Below the pieces are notes generated by a model that saw nothing but the letters and a program-made list of their open reading frames with translations, was not told the DNA's origin and did not search any database. From Lacinutrix sp. C3R15 (lineage in GTDB: Bacteria; Bacteroidota; Bacteroidia; Flavobacteriales; Flavobacteriaceae): 64,000 bases of DNA. The translations under genes and the position numbers were made by a program. Below are positions 52,026 to 61,098 of the stretch, piece by piece. The stretch spans positions 62,001 through 126,000 of the forward strand of contig NZ_JAHKPZ010000012.1 of assembly GCF_018860825.1 (NCBI RefSeq). Reading direction: 5' to 3'. Position 1 is the first letter of the stretch. Each line of letters opens with the position of its first letter.

Positions 52026-53198
52026 ATGCGAAATAAATTCCCTCACTTTCTAGTTCTTTCTTTTATTTTAATTGGCTTAACAAGCTGCACAAAGGAAAAA
52101 AGTATTAAAGTTAATGAAAACACTAAAGTCTCTGAGGCATTAGTAGAGAATGAATTTATTGTACGCGGAACCACCTTTAATACTAATTTAAATACAGCAT
52201 ATATCTATAAAGTAGAGAGCGATACACTTACTTTACTGGATACTATTTACATTAAAGAAAAAACCTTTACATACAAAGGGGTTGCTAAAAACCCCGTATT
52301 TTATGCTATTAAAATAGATGAAAGTGATGTAATGTATAAATTTCTTGTAGATGCATCAGAAATTAATATGTTTTTACATAGTAATTTATTTCTTTCTTCT
52401 ACTTCATCAAACTCTGAAACACAAAAAGTGTACATTGATTATAAATCTAAAATGGATGCTTTTGATTATAAAGAGCGTGAATTATTTTTAAAATATAAAT
52501 CTCCACAAACAGCAAGCAAAAGAGCGTCTCTTTTAAATACAGATTTGGAAAATTTACAGATTGAAAAAATTGCTTTTGTAAAACAGTTTATTGAATCTAA
52601 TAACAACTCAAACTTTATTCCTTTTGTATTTAAAGAAAACTACCATAGTTTTTCTACTAAAAGCTTAAGAAAACTCCACGATACATTAACCGCTAACGTA
52701 AAAAAAATACCTGCTGTTAAATTACTTGATAAAGATATTGCTAATCTAGAAGAAAAAGAAGCGCAGCAAAGTATAAAACCAATAGAATACAGACCTATGG
52801 CTTATGCTTTAAGCGGACCAAATACTAACGGACAAACCATAACATTAGCTAGCTTAAAAGGAAAAGTTGTACTTATAGACTTTTGGGCAAGTTGGTGTGC
52901 ACCTTGTAGAGCTACAAATCCTAATTTAGTACAATTGTATAAGCAATATAAAAATGAGGAATTTGTTATTTTAAGTATTAGCGAAGATAAAGCAGAACCA
53001 GAATGGTTAAGCGCAATTGAAACAGATAATTTAAGTTGGAATACGCATATTTTAGACAAAAATAAATCTATAGCTTTTAGGTATGGTGTAGCATCTATAC
53101 CATACAAAATATTGATAGATAAACAAGGAAGAATTGCAAGTGACAAAATTTCTGGTACGAAATTAGACAATAGAATAAAAGTATTACTTAAAGAGTAG
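52026..53198 (+). CDS. TlpA-type thioredoxin lipoprotein with DUF4369-like N-terminal domain
   Basis: The 390-residue protein has lipobox LTSC (Cys21). An N-terminal DUF4369-like beta domain (about 40-135) and a helical linker come next. The C-terminal thioredoxin domain has WASWCAPCR (CxxC) and a cis-Pro loop VASIPYKILIDKQG. It works as a periplasmic thiol reductase, probably in cytochrome c maturation or repair. The stop is 2 bases from that of the convergent LRR gene. Confidence 0.9.
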   Translation: MRNKFPHFLVLSFILIGLTSCTKEKSIKVNENTKVSEALVENEFIVRGTTFNTNLNTAYIYKVESDTLTLLDTIYIKEKTFTYKGVAKNPVFYAIKIDESDVMYKFLVDASEINMFLHSNLFLSSTSSNSETQKVYIDYKSKMDAFDYKERELFLKYKSPQTASKRASLLNTDLENLQIEKIAFVKQFIESNNNSNFIPFVFKENYHSFSTKSLRKLHDTLTANVKKIPAVKLLDKDIANLEEKEAQQSIKPIEYRPMAYALSGPNTNGQTITLASLKGKVVLIDFWASWCAPCRATNPNLVQLYKQYKNEEFVILSISEDKAEPEWLSAIETDNLSWNTHILDKNKSIAFRYGVASIPYKILIDKQGRIASDKISGTKLDNRIKVLLKE

Positions 53199-53200
53199 CT

Positions 53201-54565
53201 TTATTGTATTATTAATTTTTTGGTAACTGTAGTATCCTCTGTTTTTATTGCTGCAATATATAATCCTGTACTTAATCTAGATATATCTAAGGTATTGTTT
53301 CCTTGCTCTAATGGTTTTTTTAAAAGAAACTGGCCTCTTACAGTGTATAAAGAAATAGTAGCTGCAGGAGTATTTAAATTTACAGTTACTTGAGAAGAAC
53401 TTGCTGGATTGGGATACATTGCAAAATCTACATTTAAAAAATCCTGTGAAGTTAAGGTTTGACATTCACTTTCATCTGCAACAAAATTACAAGAACTCCC
53501 TACCTCCCAATTATTTAAATAACTAGCAGCAGTATTATCTACAAAAACACAATTTAAGTTTTCATTATTTGTTACAACAAATTCATTTATACGATGGTTA
53601 TTTCCGTTTCTAACATCTATAGTATTAAGCAAATTATATTCTGCTCTTACATATTTTAAATCAGGATTATTAGAAATATCTATTTCTTGAATTTGATTGT
53701 TTTGTGTATAAAACAAGAACAAATCACTTAAATTATTTACTGCTAAACTAGTAAGGTTATTATTATTACAAAGTAAATACCTCATACTTGAATTAGTAGA
53801 AAGGTTTAAATTACTTAAATTATTATTAGAACAACTAAAATAACGTAAGTTAACATTGTTTGATAAATCTATATTATTTAAGCTATTATTATCACATGTA
53901 ATTGTTTTTAAAGCTGTATTTGCTGATAAATCTAAAGAAGTTAAGTTGTTTTGTGCTATAAACAGATATTCTAAATTAGTATTAGTAGAAATATCTATAT
54001 TCGATAAATTATTATCATAACATCTTACATCTTTTAAAGCTGTATTTACAGAAAGATCTAAAGCATTAAGATTGTTAAGATTACAAGATAGATATTCTAA
54101 TTGCAGATTATTACTTACATCTAAACTATTTAAATTATTATTACTTAAATAAACACTTTTTAAATCTGTATTTACGTTAAGATTTAAAGAAGATAAATTA
54201 TTGTTATCTAAATCTAGAATTTCTAAATAAGGGTTAAAACTTAAATCAATAGAAATTAACTGGTTATTATAAGCAAATAAATTTACTAAGTTTTTAAAAG
54301 CTTCAATACCTGATAAATCATTTACACCAATATTACCAATAAATAAGGTAGTTACAGCAATAGCATCTGTGTTTAAAATATTACCATTTAACCCATTAGT
54401 ATCTATATTTAAAGATATAAGGGCTTGCTCAAAATTTGAGTCTGGTATTAAAGTGGTCTGAGAATGTAGGTTTGTACTATTTATTAAAATAAGCACTAAA
54501 ATTGTGTGGAGCTTACAACTAAAAAAATAGTTAAACACTACATTACGAAAAGGGATTAATAGCAT
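53201..54565 (-). CDS. Leucine-rich-repeat protein with T9SS sorting domain
   Basis: The 454-residue protein has a signal peptide (HTILVLILINSTNLHSQ). About eleven 21-residue leucine-rich repeats (for example DLDNNNLSSLNLNVNTDLKS, YLSNNNLNSLDVSNNLQLEY) span about 85-330. The C-terminal type A sorting tail (MYPNPASSSQVTVNL near 383-397, ending TTVTKKLIIQ) targets it to the type IX secretion system, a Bacteroidota trait. It is likely exposed on or released from the cell and used for binding. Confidence 0.92.
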   Translation of the reverse strand: MLLIPFRNVVFNYFFSCKLHTILVLILINSTNLHSQTTLIPDSNFEQALISLNIDTNGLNGNILNTDAIAVTTLFIGNIGVNDLSGIEAFKNLVNLFAYNNQLISIDLSFNPYLEILDLDNNNLSSLNLNVNTDLKSVYLSNNNLNSLDVSNNLQLEYLSCNLNNLNALDLSVNTALKDVRCYDNNLSNIDISTNTNLEYLFIAQNNLTSLDLSANTALKTITCDNNSLNNIDLSNNVNLRYFSCSNNNLSNLNLSTNSSMRYLLCNNNNLTSLAVNNLSDLFLFYTQNNQIQEIDISNNPDLKYVRAEYNLLNTIDVRNGNNHRINEFVVTNNENLNCVFVDNTAASYLNNWEVGSSCNFVADESECQTLTSQDFLNVDFAMYPNPASSSQVTVNLNTPAATISLYTVRGQFLLKKPLEQGNNTLDISRLSTGLYIAAIKTEDTTVTKKLIIQ

Positions 54566-54686
54566 ATTTTTTCTTTCTTTACGTATTGATAGTGTATTAC
54601 TAACAACTTATATATACTACAATATCACAACAATTTCTGTAACTACCTCTTATTATCGTTATTATGTTTTTTTACTCGTTTAATTA

Positions 54687-55076
54687 CTAGGCGTTTAATC
54701 TATCTCCTACAAATTCAACCTTTGTTTTATTATGTGGTACAGCATTTCCTTCTTTGTCTAAATTGACCATTACAATCTTTTCAATAGTAATTATAGTTTC
54801 TCTGGTCATCATGTTTCTAACTTCGCAACGTAAGGTTAAAGAAGACTTACCAAACTTTTCAGCATCAATACCAATTTCTATAATATCTCCTTGGCTAGCA
54901 GAGCTTTTAAAATCAATTTCTGTCATTAATTTTGTTACTACATGCTGGTTTTCTAATTGTACCACTGCGTAAAGCGCAGCTTCTTCATCTATCCATTCTA
55001 AAAGTCTACCTCCAAATAAAGTTCCGTTTGGGTTTAAATCTTCTGGTTTTATCCATTTTCTTGTGTGAAATCTCAT
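54687..55076 (-). CDS. Acyl-CoA thioesterase, hotdog fold (YciA-like)
   Basis: The 129-residue protein has the hotdog thioesterase motif LNPNGTLFGGRLLEWIDEEA at the start, where the Asp/Glu of the helix is the usual catalytic region. The family hydrolyses acyl-CoA to free acid and CoA in the cytoplasm. It starts 3 bases before the DUF72 gene end in the same direction, so the DUF72 gene and this one form an operon. Confidence 0.88.
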   Translation of the reverse strand: MRFHTRKWIKPEDLNPNGTLFGGRLLEWIDEEAALYAVVQLENQHVVTKLMTEIDFKSSASQGDIIEIGIDAEKFGKSSLTLRCEVRNMMTRETIITIEKIVMVNLDKEGNAVPHNKTKVEFVGDRLNA

Positions 55077-55079
55077 ATA

Positions 55080-55967
55080 TTATAATAATTTTTGTTGTAA
55101 ATCTTGATTTGGTATTTTAAGATTACTGTTTAATACTTTGTTTAATTTTTCAATAAAATAAGCAGAAAGTAATGGCGATTCTTTTTCTATATTTTGATGA
55201 ATAAAAAAATCTATTTCTTTTACACCTTGGTCGTTCCATACTTTTAACCTTTCAATCCAATCGTCTAATCTTGCATAATCACTTTCGTGGTTAGCACCAA
55301 CATAACGCACAAATGCGGTACTATTTGTAAGTCGCATATGCATTAAATCTCTTCTTCCTGCGGTATCTACAATAACGTTAGAAATATTATTTTCTTCTAA
55401 TAATTGATAAAGGTCTTCTGCAACTATAGCGTCATTATACCAATTAGTATGTCTAAACTCTATAGCTAGCGGGATTTCTTTGGGCCATGACTCTACAAAC
55501 TGGACTACTCTATTAAAATCTTTTGGAGCAAAATTACTATGCATTTGTAAAAAAATGGTTCCTAATTTTTCTTTAAGATTAACAGCGTTATTAAGATAAT
55601 TATTAACCACCTCTCCTACTTCATTTAAACGTTTCCAATGACTAATTTCTTGGTTAAGTTTCGGAAAAAATTTAAATCCGCTAGGTGTTTTATCATACCA
55701 AGTAGCAAATTGTTCTGCAGAAAAAATTCTGTAAAAAGTAGCATTAAGTTCTATGGCATTAAATTGACTGGAATAATACACCAATTCATCTTTAGTACCT
55801 CTAGGATAAAACCCTTTCAAGTCAGCTCGGTTCCACTTAGCACAACCAACAAAAATTTCAGGATTTGCTTTACTCTTTTTAGATTGTAAAAAACGAAACG
55901 TATCTTCATGATCTTGCGGTAAAGTAAAGTCTATTAATTCTGGATGTGTAACGTTACCAAACTTCAT
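55080..55967 (-). CDS. DUF72 family protein
   Basis: The 295-residue protein is a TIM-barrel DUF72 member: FVGCAKWNRADLKGFYPRGT near residue 40, NATFYRIFSAEQFATWYDKT, then PLAIEFRHTNWYND and a terminal region with YARLDDWIERLKVW. The function is unknown; a nuclease-like role has been suggested for some members. It lies upstream of the thioesterase gene with a 3-base gap. Confidence 0.9.
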   Translation of the reverse strand: MKFGNVTHPELIDFTLPQDHEDTFRFLQSKKSKANPEIFVGCAKWNRADLKGFYPRGTKDELVYYSSQFNAIELNATFYRIFSAEQFATWYDKTPSGFKFFPKLNQEISHWKRLNEVGEVVNNYLNNAVNLKEKLGTIFLQMHSNFAPKDFNRVVQFVESWPKEIPLAIEFRHTNWYNDAIVAEDLYQLLEENNISNVIVDTAGRRDLMHMRLTNSTAFVRYVGANHESDYARLDDWIERLKVWNDQGVKEIDFFIHQNIEKESPLLSAYFIEKLNKVLNSNLKIPNQDLQQKLL

Positions 55968-56097
55968 TTTATTTATATTGAAAAACTTTAAGGTAAAGAT
56001 ACCAAAATATCACTTGTTAATAAACTCGTTAACAAGTAAAATGAGCTTACTATTATCTGTTTTAAATAATCTCTAATTTTATTAAAAACTTATAATC

Positions 56098-56514
56098 ATG
56101 AATACTAGAGACTTAAACTTAAAGCAAGCACGACCTGAAATTGCATCTATTATTATTAATGATGATATGACAGCAGACGAACGTTTTCAAAACCTTGTAC
56201 TTAGACCTATTGCTAAGTTACAAGTTCCTTTGTTTATTGAAGTTTTTAAAAATTATGCTAAAAAGCATAAAAGTGTTTTTTATGAATTATCTATAGAAAA
56301 ACGCATATGCTATATTGAAAATGCTTTGCAAAAAGACATGAAACTTAGAAACTCTTATAAAGGGATGGTTATAGGTTTATTTACTACTGAAGAATATCTT
56401 GTTTACATTAAAAATTCTTCGGCTTTAAACAAACGCATGATGTCTATTGTAAAAGACCAATTGCTTGGAAACATACAATTATTAGAAAAACCAGAATTTC
56501 TAGCTGCTGTTTAA
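56098..56514 (+). CDS. Conserved hypothetical protein, Bacteroidota-type (often mislabelled glyoxalase)
   Basis: The 138-residue protein is helical and hydrophilic (TADERFQNLVLRPIAKLQVP, LFIEVFKNYAKKHKSVFYEL, MVIGLFTTEEYLVYIKNSSA). Similar flavobacterial proteins are often annotated as glyoxalase, but no glyoxalase metal site is visible, so I do not adopt that name. It is convergent with the DUF2461 gene; the stops are 1 base apart. Confidence 0.75.
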   Translation: MNTRDLNLKQARPEIASIIINDDMTADERFQNLVLRPIAKLQVPLFIEVFKNYAKKHKSVFYELSIEKRICYIENALQKDMKLRNSYKGMVIGLFTTEEYLVYIKNSSALNKRMMSIVKDQLLGNIQLLEKPEFLAAV

Positions 56515-56515
56515 G

Positions 56516-57193
56516 TTATATTAATGAAACCCCATTTAAATCAGTGGTTAACACATCAGACATGTAATTAAAATAAGGTCTAATAGCTATAAAAGCAGCA
56601 TCTACTTTATTTAAAAAATCTGGTGAGGCTACTTCTTTGTCTGTATATTTTTTGGTGAATATAAATTGTTTTTTCTTAATTAAATCAATGGCTTTGTGTT
56701 CTTTATCAAAACCTCTTGGTGCTGTTTTTACTTGGTCACCAACCAATTCTCCCCAAATATTTTTAAACTTTTTATTATTTATTATTTCACGAATTTCTTC
56801 ATCATCTTGTTCAAATTCTTTTCTAATTCGCAATAAGTCTTCTTTATTAGGCTCCCAAAAACCAGTTGCTATAAAACTTTCTTTGTTTGGTTGAATATGT
56901 AAATAATAACCTCCTCTTAAGCTAGGTTTTACTCTGCTAAAAGATCCTCCAAAATGGGTTTTATATGGTAATTTGTTTTTTGAAAAACGCACATCTCTAT
57001 AAATGCGAAATAGCTTCATTTTATCTATTTCATCATGCACACTAAGCATATCAAAAAGTTGTGTATATACTTGCTTGACCTCTTTTTCAATTTCTTTAAA
57101 TTCTTTTTTATTTTCATTAAACCAATCGCGATTGTTATTTTTTTCTAATCGTTTAAAAAAATCAAAAGCTTCTTGTGGTACTGTTTTGTTCAT
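56516..57193 (-). CDS. DUF2461 domain protein
   Basis: The 225-residue protein matches DUF2461 (TIGR02453): FFKRLEKNNNRDWFNENKKE at the start, then FRIYRDVRFSKNKLPYKTHF, GYYLHIQPNKESFIATGFWE and LNKVDAAFIAIRPYFNYMSD. The function is not known. It is cytoplasmic, with no membrane or signal segment. Terminator-like sequence at 57225-57251 separates it from the upstream gene. Confidence 0.9.
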   Translation of the reverse strand: MNKTVPQEAFDFFKRLEKNNNRDWFNENKKEFKEIEKEVKQVYTQLFDMLSVHDEIDKMKLFRIYRDVRFSKNKLPYKTHFGGSFSRVKPSLRGGYYLHIQPNKESFIATGFWEPNKEDLLRIRKEFEQDDEEIREIINNKKFKNIWGELVGDQVKTAPRGFDKEHKAIDLIKKKQFIFTKKYTDKEVASPDFLNKVDAAFIAIRPYFNYMSDVLTTDLNGVSLI

Positions 57194-57224
57194 GATACAA
57201 ATTTTAAATAGGTTTAAAAGTACA

Positions 57225-57251
57225 AAAAGCCTCGGTTTTACCGAGGCTTTT
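57225..57251 (-). terminator. Terminator after the exported protein at 57306-57857
   Basis: AAAAGCCTCGG and CCGAGGCTTTT form a perfect 11-bp stem with a 5-base loop, flanked by A and T runs and able to work in both directions. Confidence 0.88.
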
Positions 57252-57305
57252 CTGCTATTAATAAGTAGTACAATACTCTTTAAATTGTACTTTTAACTAT
57301 CTTAA

Positions 57306-57857
57306 TTATTTCGCTATTTTAAATTCTTTAGTTACTAATCCGTCACTTTTACCATCAAAATACTCAATTACAAAAGTTTTATTTTTATCAAAATAACCAA
57401 CTCCAGTATAAGTATCTGTAGTAAAAATATAACTCATATTTCTAGCAGAGTATCTGGCTTTACCAAAAGTTACATCTTTTTCTCCATCTTTTACAGATAC
57501 TATAAAACCTTGCTCATCAGGAGTAAAAGAATAATCTTTATCATTAAATTTATAGTATACAACTTTTGTTTTAGTATCGTACGCTACATCATTATCTGTA
57601 TCTACTTGTATGGTTTTTGTTACTTTAACAGGTGTATCCATACGGTTTCCGTTAAGGTCATATCTATCTTTAGGATCTATTTTAACCTCTTGGGTTTGTA
57701 GTGTTTTTACTTTAATTTTTTTCTCTACTATTTTTCCGTTTACTTTTTCTTTAACGGTTTTTACCGTAGTTTCTTCAGTAACATCAACAGGATTATTGTT
57801 TTGTGCATAAGCACCTAACCCCATTAATAAACTAAATATATATATTAAATTTTTCAT
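57306..57857 (-). CDS. Exported hypothetical protein
   Basis: The 183-residue protein has a signal peptide (LIYIFSLLMGLGAYAQ) and a beta-rich, Lys- and Val-rich mature part (KVKTLQTQEVKIDPKDRYDL, KVTKTIQVDTDNDVAYDTKT). I do not recognise a family. It is preceded by a small acidic lipoprotein gene in the same direction and followed by its own terminator. Confidence 0.75.
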   Translation of the reverse strand: MKNLIYIFSLLMGLGAYAQNNNPVDVTEETTVKTVKEKVNGKIVEKKIKVKTLQTQEVKIDPKDRYDLNGNRMDTPVKVTKTIQVDTDNDVAYDTKTKVVYYKFNDKDYSFTPDEQGFIVSVKDGEKDVTFGKARYSARNMSYIFTTDTYTGVGYFDKNKTFVIEYFDGKSDGLVTKEFKIAK

Positions 57858-57909
57858 TTTTATTTTATAATTTTTTGGTTAAACATTTTTTTTGACGTTT
57901 GTATGAATA

Positions 57910-58110
57910 TTATTTCACTTCATCTTCTATTTCGTCTGTAACATCTTCTATTTCATCACCTACATCATCTGCAGCATCTTCAATAGCATCTCCTGTATTA
58001 TCTACAGCTTCTTCTATTTTTTCTCCTGGTGTTTTCTTTTCTTCTCTACAGCTTGTAAATACTGTTGAAATAGAAAATATAAGTACTAATGCGATTATTA
58101 ATTTTTTCAT
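57910..58110 (-). CDS. Small acidic lipoprotein with heptad-like helix
   Basis: The 66-residue protein has a signal peptide ending in lipobox FTSC (Cys20) and a strongly acidic helical rest (KIEEAVDNTGDAIEDAADDV, then GDEIEDVTDEIEDEV). The repeating ID/ED pattern suggests an amphipathic helix like those of bacterial stress lipoproteins. It is an envelope protein of unknown role, 55 bases downstream of a DUF1328 gene. Confidence 0.78.
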   Translation of the reverse strand: MKKLIIALVLIFSISTVFTSCREEKKTPGEKIEEAVDNTGDAIEDAADDVGDEIEDVTDEIEDEVK

Positions 58111-58165
58111 GATTATTTTATTTAAATGGTTAATAGTTATAATTGTGTTTGTGTTAGTGTTTTTT

Positions 58166-58330
58166 TTAAGCTTTGCGAATTATATCTCTTATAAGTGATA
58201 GTATAAATAACACTATGAAGATAAAGAACAGTATTTTAGCTATTCCTGCTGATGCTCCTGCAATACCACTAAATCCTAGGATTGCGGCAATAAATGCAAT
58301 TATTATAAATGTGATTGTCCAACGTAACAT
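58166..58330 (-). CDS. DUF1328 small membrane protein (YtjA-like)
   Basis: A 54-residue gene encodes [20 protein letters not shown], then [20 protein letters not shown] and a basic end LIRDIIRKA. It has two membrane segments around a Gly/Ala-rich turn, the DUF1328 pattern. The family is linked to general stress in several bacteria, and its function is unknown. It sits between the small acidic lipoprotein and an MscS channel, in line with envelope-stress context. Confidence 0.9.
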   Translation of the reverse strand: MLRWTITFIIIAFIAAILGFSGIAGASAGIAKILFFIFIVLFILSLIRDIIRKA

Positions 58331-58390
58331 ATCTTTTGTATTTTAAATTAAATGTAATAGACTATACTTTTGAAAGTGTATACCCTTACT

Positions 58391-59296
58391 CTAGTTATTA
58401 GAGAATTCTTCTTGAAATGTATCTGCATTTTGAACAGATAGTTTTGAATCAAATTGAAGTGTTCTGATAGGAAATGGAATGTTTATTCCTTCTTTATCAT
58501 ATGCTTTTTTAATTTCAATGATTGCTCTACTTTTAGATTTTAGTTTTTCTAATGCATTTTCTGCATCTATCCAGAATCTACATAAATAGTTAATAGAGCT
58601 TCCGCCAAACTCGGTATAATAAAATTCTACATCGTTTGGTCCTTTTACTTGATTAAATGTATTTGCTATGGTTTGTTTGGTAAGTTGTTCTACTTTTTCT
58701 AAATCAGACTCATAACCAACACCGCATTCTAGCATAACTCGCATTTTTGTAGTTAACGAGTAGTTTTTTAACGGATTTTCTAATATGGTTTTATTTGGAA
58801 TTATAACCATATTATTATCGGCTTCTTTTAGTGTAAAATCTTTTAAATTAATATCTATAACTTCACCAGAAAACCCCATGGTTTCTACCCAATTACCGAT
58901 TTCAATTTTCTTTTTAAAAGAAAGTACTAAACCTGCAAAAGTATTAGATAATGTGCCTTGTAATGCTAAACCTACGGCTAAACCTACAACACCAGCACCT
59001 GCCAATAAAGAGGTTAATGTTTTACCAAGATTTAAAATTCCTAATGCTAAAAATAATCCTGCAGCTACAACAGCAATTGCAGCAACTTTACCAATAATAA
59101 TGCTAATGGAGTCTTGTGTGATTTTTTTTGAAGCTATTTTAGTAACAAATTTTCTTACATATTTTGCAGTAAAATAGGCTACTAACATTACCAAAATTGC
59201 AAGTAATAAATTTGGTATCATTTCTACTGTTGTAGTAAACCATCCTTCTAGTTTTTCTATAAGAGATTCTACAGCAGCTTGTAATTGCGCTTTCAT
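58391..59296 (-). CDS. Mechanosensitive ion channel of the MscS family
   Basis: The 301-residue protein has three membrane segments in the first 130 residues. The pore helix is GAGVVGLAVGLALQGTLSNT, and the cytoplasmic vestibule starts FKKKIEIGNWVETMGFSGEV and IDINLKDFTLKEADNNMVIIP. It opens under membrane tension to release solutes after osmotic downshift. The length is typical of small-conductance MscS. It is close to Dps and CorA genes, all minus strand. Confidence 0.93.
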   Translation of the reverse strand: MKAQLQAAVESLIEKLEGWFTTTVEMIPNLLLAILVMLVAYFTAKYVRKFVTKIASKKITQDSISIIIGKVAAIAVVAAGLFLALGILNLGKTLTSLLAGAGVVGLAVGLALQGTLSNTFAGLVLSFKKKIEIGNWVETMGFSGEVIDINLKDFTLKEADNNMVIIPNKTILENPLKNYSLTTKMRVMLECGVGYESDLEKVEQLTKQTIANTFNQVKGPNDVEFYYTEFGGSSINYLCRFWIDAENALEKLKSKSRAIIEIKKAYDKEGINIPFPIRTLQFDSKLSVQNADTFQEEFSNN

Positions 59297-59355
59297 TTTT
59301 TATAAGTTTTTAGAGTTTATACATTGATTTTTTGTTTTAGTAAAAAACTAAAAAC

Positions 59356-59856
59356 TTAATCAACCATAATACTCTGCAACTTATCCGAAGTTTTTTTAGT
59401 CCAAGATTCTAACATCCAGCTTGCTTTTTCTAACTGACGTATATAGCTACCAATAAGATCTATGGTACCTTCATCTGAGGCTTCTTCTGCTTTATCAATT
59501 ATAGCAGACATTTGTTTTAATATAATTTTGTGGTCTTTTAAAATTTCTGAAACCATGTATTTATCAGATTTTAAAGACTTTCCTTCTTCTACCGAAGCTA
59601 TTTTTAAATAGTTACTATATTTACTCATGGGATGAAATCTTAGTGTAAGAATACGTTCTGCAATTTCATCAATTTTAAGTTGTGCATCTTTGTACAACTC
59701 TTCAAATTTATTGTGAAGGTCAAAGAAATTTTCTCCTAGAATGTTCCAGTGAAAGTTTCTTAGTTTTTGGTAATAAATGTGGTAATCTGCAAGTAGTGTA
59801 TTTAATTCTACAACTACAGGTAATAATTTTTCATCTTTCATATTCAAATAACTCAT
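59356..59856 (-). CDS. Dps/ferritin-like DNA-binding protein from starved cells
   Basis: The 166-residue protein has the Dps ferroxidase motif RNFHWNILGENFFDLHNKFE, in which His and Asp/Glu make the intersubunit iron site. It assembles as a 12-mer that oxidises and stores iron and protects DNA. Two Met starts close together (MSYLNMKDEK) are possible; the longer one is kept. It is separated by 59 bases from the MscS gene. Confidence 0.92.
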   Translation of the reverse strand: MSYLNMKDEKLLPVVVELNTLLADYHIYYQKLRNFHWNILGENFFDLHNKFEELYKDAQLKIDEIAERILTLRFHPMSKYSNYLKIASVEEGKSLKSDKYMVSEILKDHKIILKQMSAIIDKAEEASDEGTIDLIGSYIRQLEKASWMLESWTKKTSDKLQSIMVD

Positions 59857-59979
59857 AATTATATTTTTGTGTTAAACGGTTTGTTTGTTCGAACACTATA
59901 TAATTTAGGAGAAATCTCACTTTTGTCAAGTCCTTTAACAGGTTTTAACGGTTTTAAGTTTTAATTAACATAATTTATG

Positions 59980-61065
59980 TTAAAGCCACTTCTTTCTTCT
60001 AAAATAAATTAACATAATAATGAGTATCACAATCATTACTGCCCAAACTATATAATAGCCATAAGGGTTAGTAAGTTCTGGCATATTAGAAAAATTCATT
60101 CCGTAAATTCCAGCAATAAAGGTTAGCGGAATAAATATAGTAGCAATTATAGTTAGTACTTTCATGACCTCATTCATTTTATTACTAATATTGGTCATGT
60201 ACAAATCCATAAGTCCCCAAATCATTTCACGATATAAATCTATACTTTCATTAACCTGTATCATGTGGTCATATAAATTGCGTAGGTAGTTTTTAGTTTT
60301 ATCTTCAATAAAATAAATTTCAGATTTTTCAAGTTTGTTTACTACTTCACGAAAAGGAAAAACGGTTCTGCGTATTTTTAAAATTTCTCTTTTTTGTGTT
60401 TGAATGCTAGTTGTTGTGGTATTTCTATTAGATTCTTCAATAAAAAGTGTTTCTTCTAGATCTTCAATTTTATCGCCTTCTGCTTCAATAACCGTAAAAT
60501 AATTATCTACAACAGCATCTAAAAGAATGTACATTAAATAATCTGATTTGTTATTTCTTACTCTTCCTTTGGCATTTTTTATTCTATCTCTTAAATCATC
60601 AAAAACATCACCATCTGCTTCTTGAAAAGTAAGTACGTAATTTGCGCCAACTACCATGCTCATATGCTCATAAACAATTTCTACTTCATTTTTAAAATGT
60701 AGCATTTTAAAAACGATAAATAAATAATCTTCATACTCTTCTATTTTTGCTCGCTGGTTTGTAGTTACAATATCTTCAAGTACTAATGGATGCAAATTAT
60801 AATGCGATCCTAATTTTTCAATTTCAGTAGTATTGTTTAAACCGTTAATATTAATCCAGGTAACATGCTCTTGCCCTTTAAAATTAAAAGCGTCTTCTAC
60901 TTTATTAGATTTTTTAAAGTCACAGCTTTCTTTATTGTAATTTACAATATCTACTTTAGTTTCAAGAGATTGCTTTTCTCCTACATACGCTACTGTTCCA
61001 GGAGCTGTATTTACTGTTTTATACGTTTTTTTACGCTTGGTACTTTTACGATTTTTTTGAGCCAT
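59980..61065 (-). CDS. CorA-family magnesium/cobalt transporter
   Basis: The 361-residue protein has a long cytoplasmic domain and two C-terminal membrane helices. The first ends in the signature GIYGMNF (GMN motif), with a lower-charge loop before the second helix and a basic end (YFRRKKWL). The N-terminus is basic (AQKNRKSTKRKKTYKT). It takes up Mg2+ or other divalent ions as a pentamer. It lies 33 bases from the TruA gene on the same strand. Confidence 0.93.
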   Translation of the reverse strand: MAQKNRKSTKRKKTYKTVNTAPGTVAYVGEKQSLETKVDIVNYNKESCDFKKSNKVEDAFNFKGQEHVTWININGLNNTTEIEKLGSHYNLHPLVLEDIVTTNQRAKIEEYEDYLFIVFKMLHFKNEVEIVYEHMSMVVGANYVLTFQEADGDVFDDLRDRIKNAKGRVRNNKSDYLMYILLDAVVDNYFTVIEAEGDKIEDLEETLFIEESNRNTTTTSIQTQKREILKIRRTVFPFREVVNKLEKSEIYFIEDKTKNYLRNLYDHMIQVNESIDLYREMIWGLMDLYMTNISNKMNEVMKVLTIIATIFIPLTFIAGIYGMNFSNMPELTNPYGYYIVWAVMIVILIIMLIYFRRKKWL

Positions 61066-61098
61066 GTAGTTTTTATATATGTATAAAAATACTAAAGT

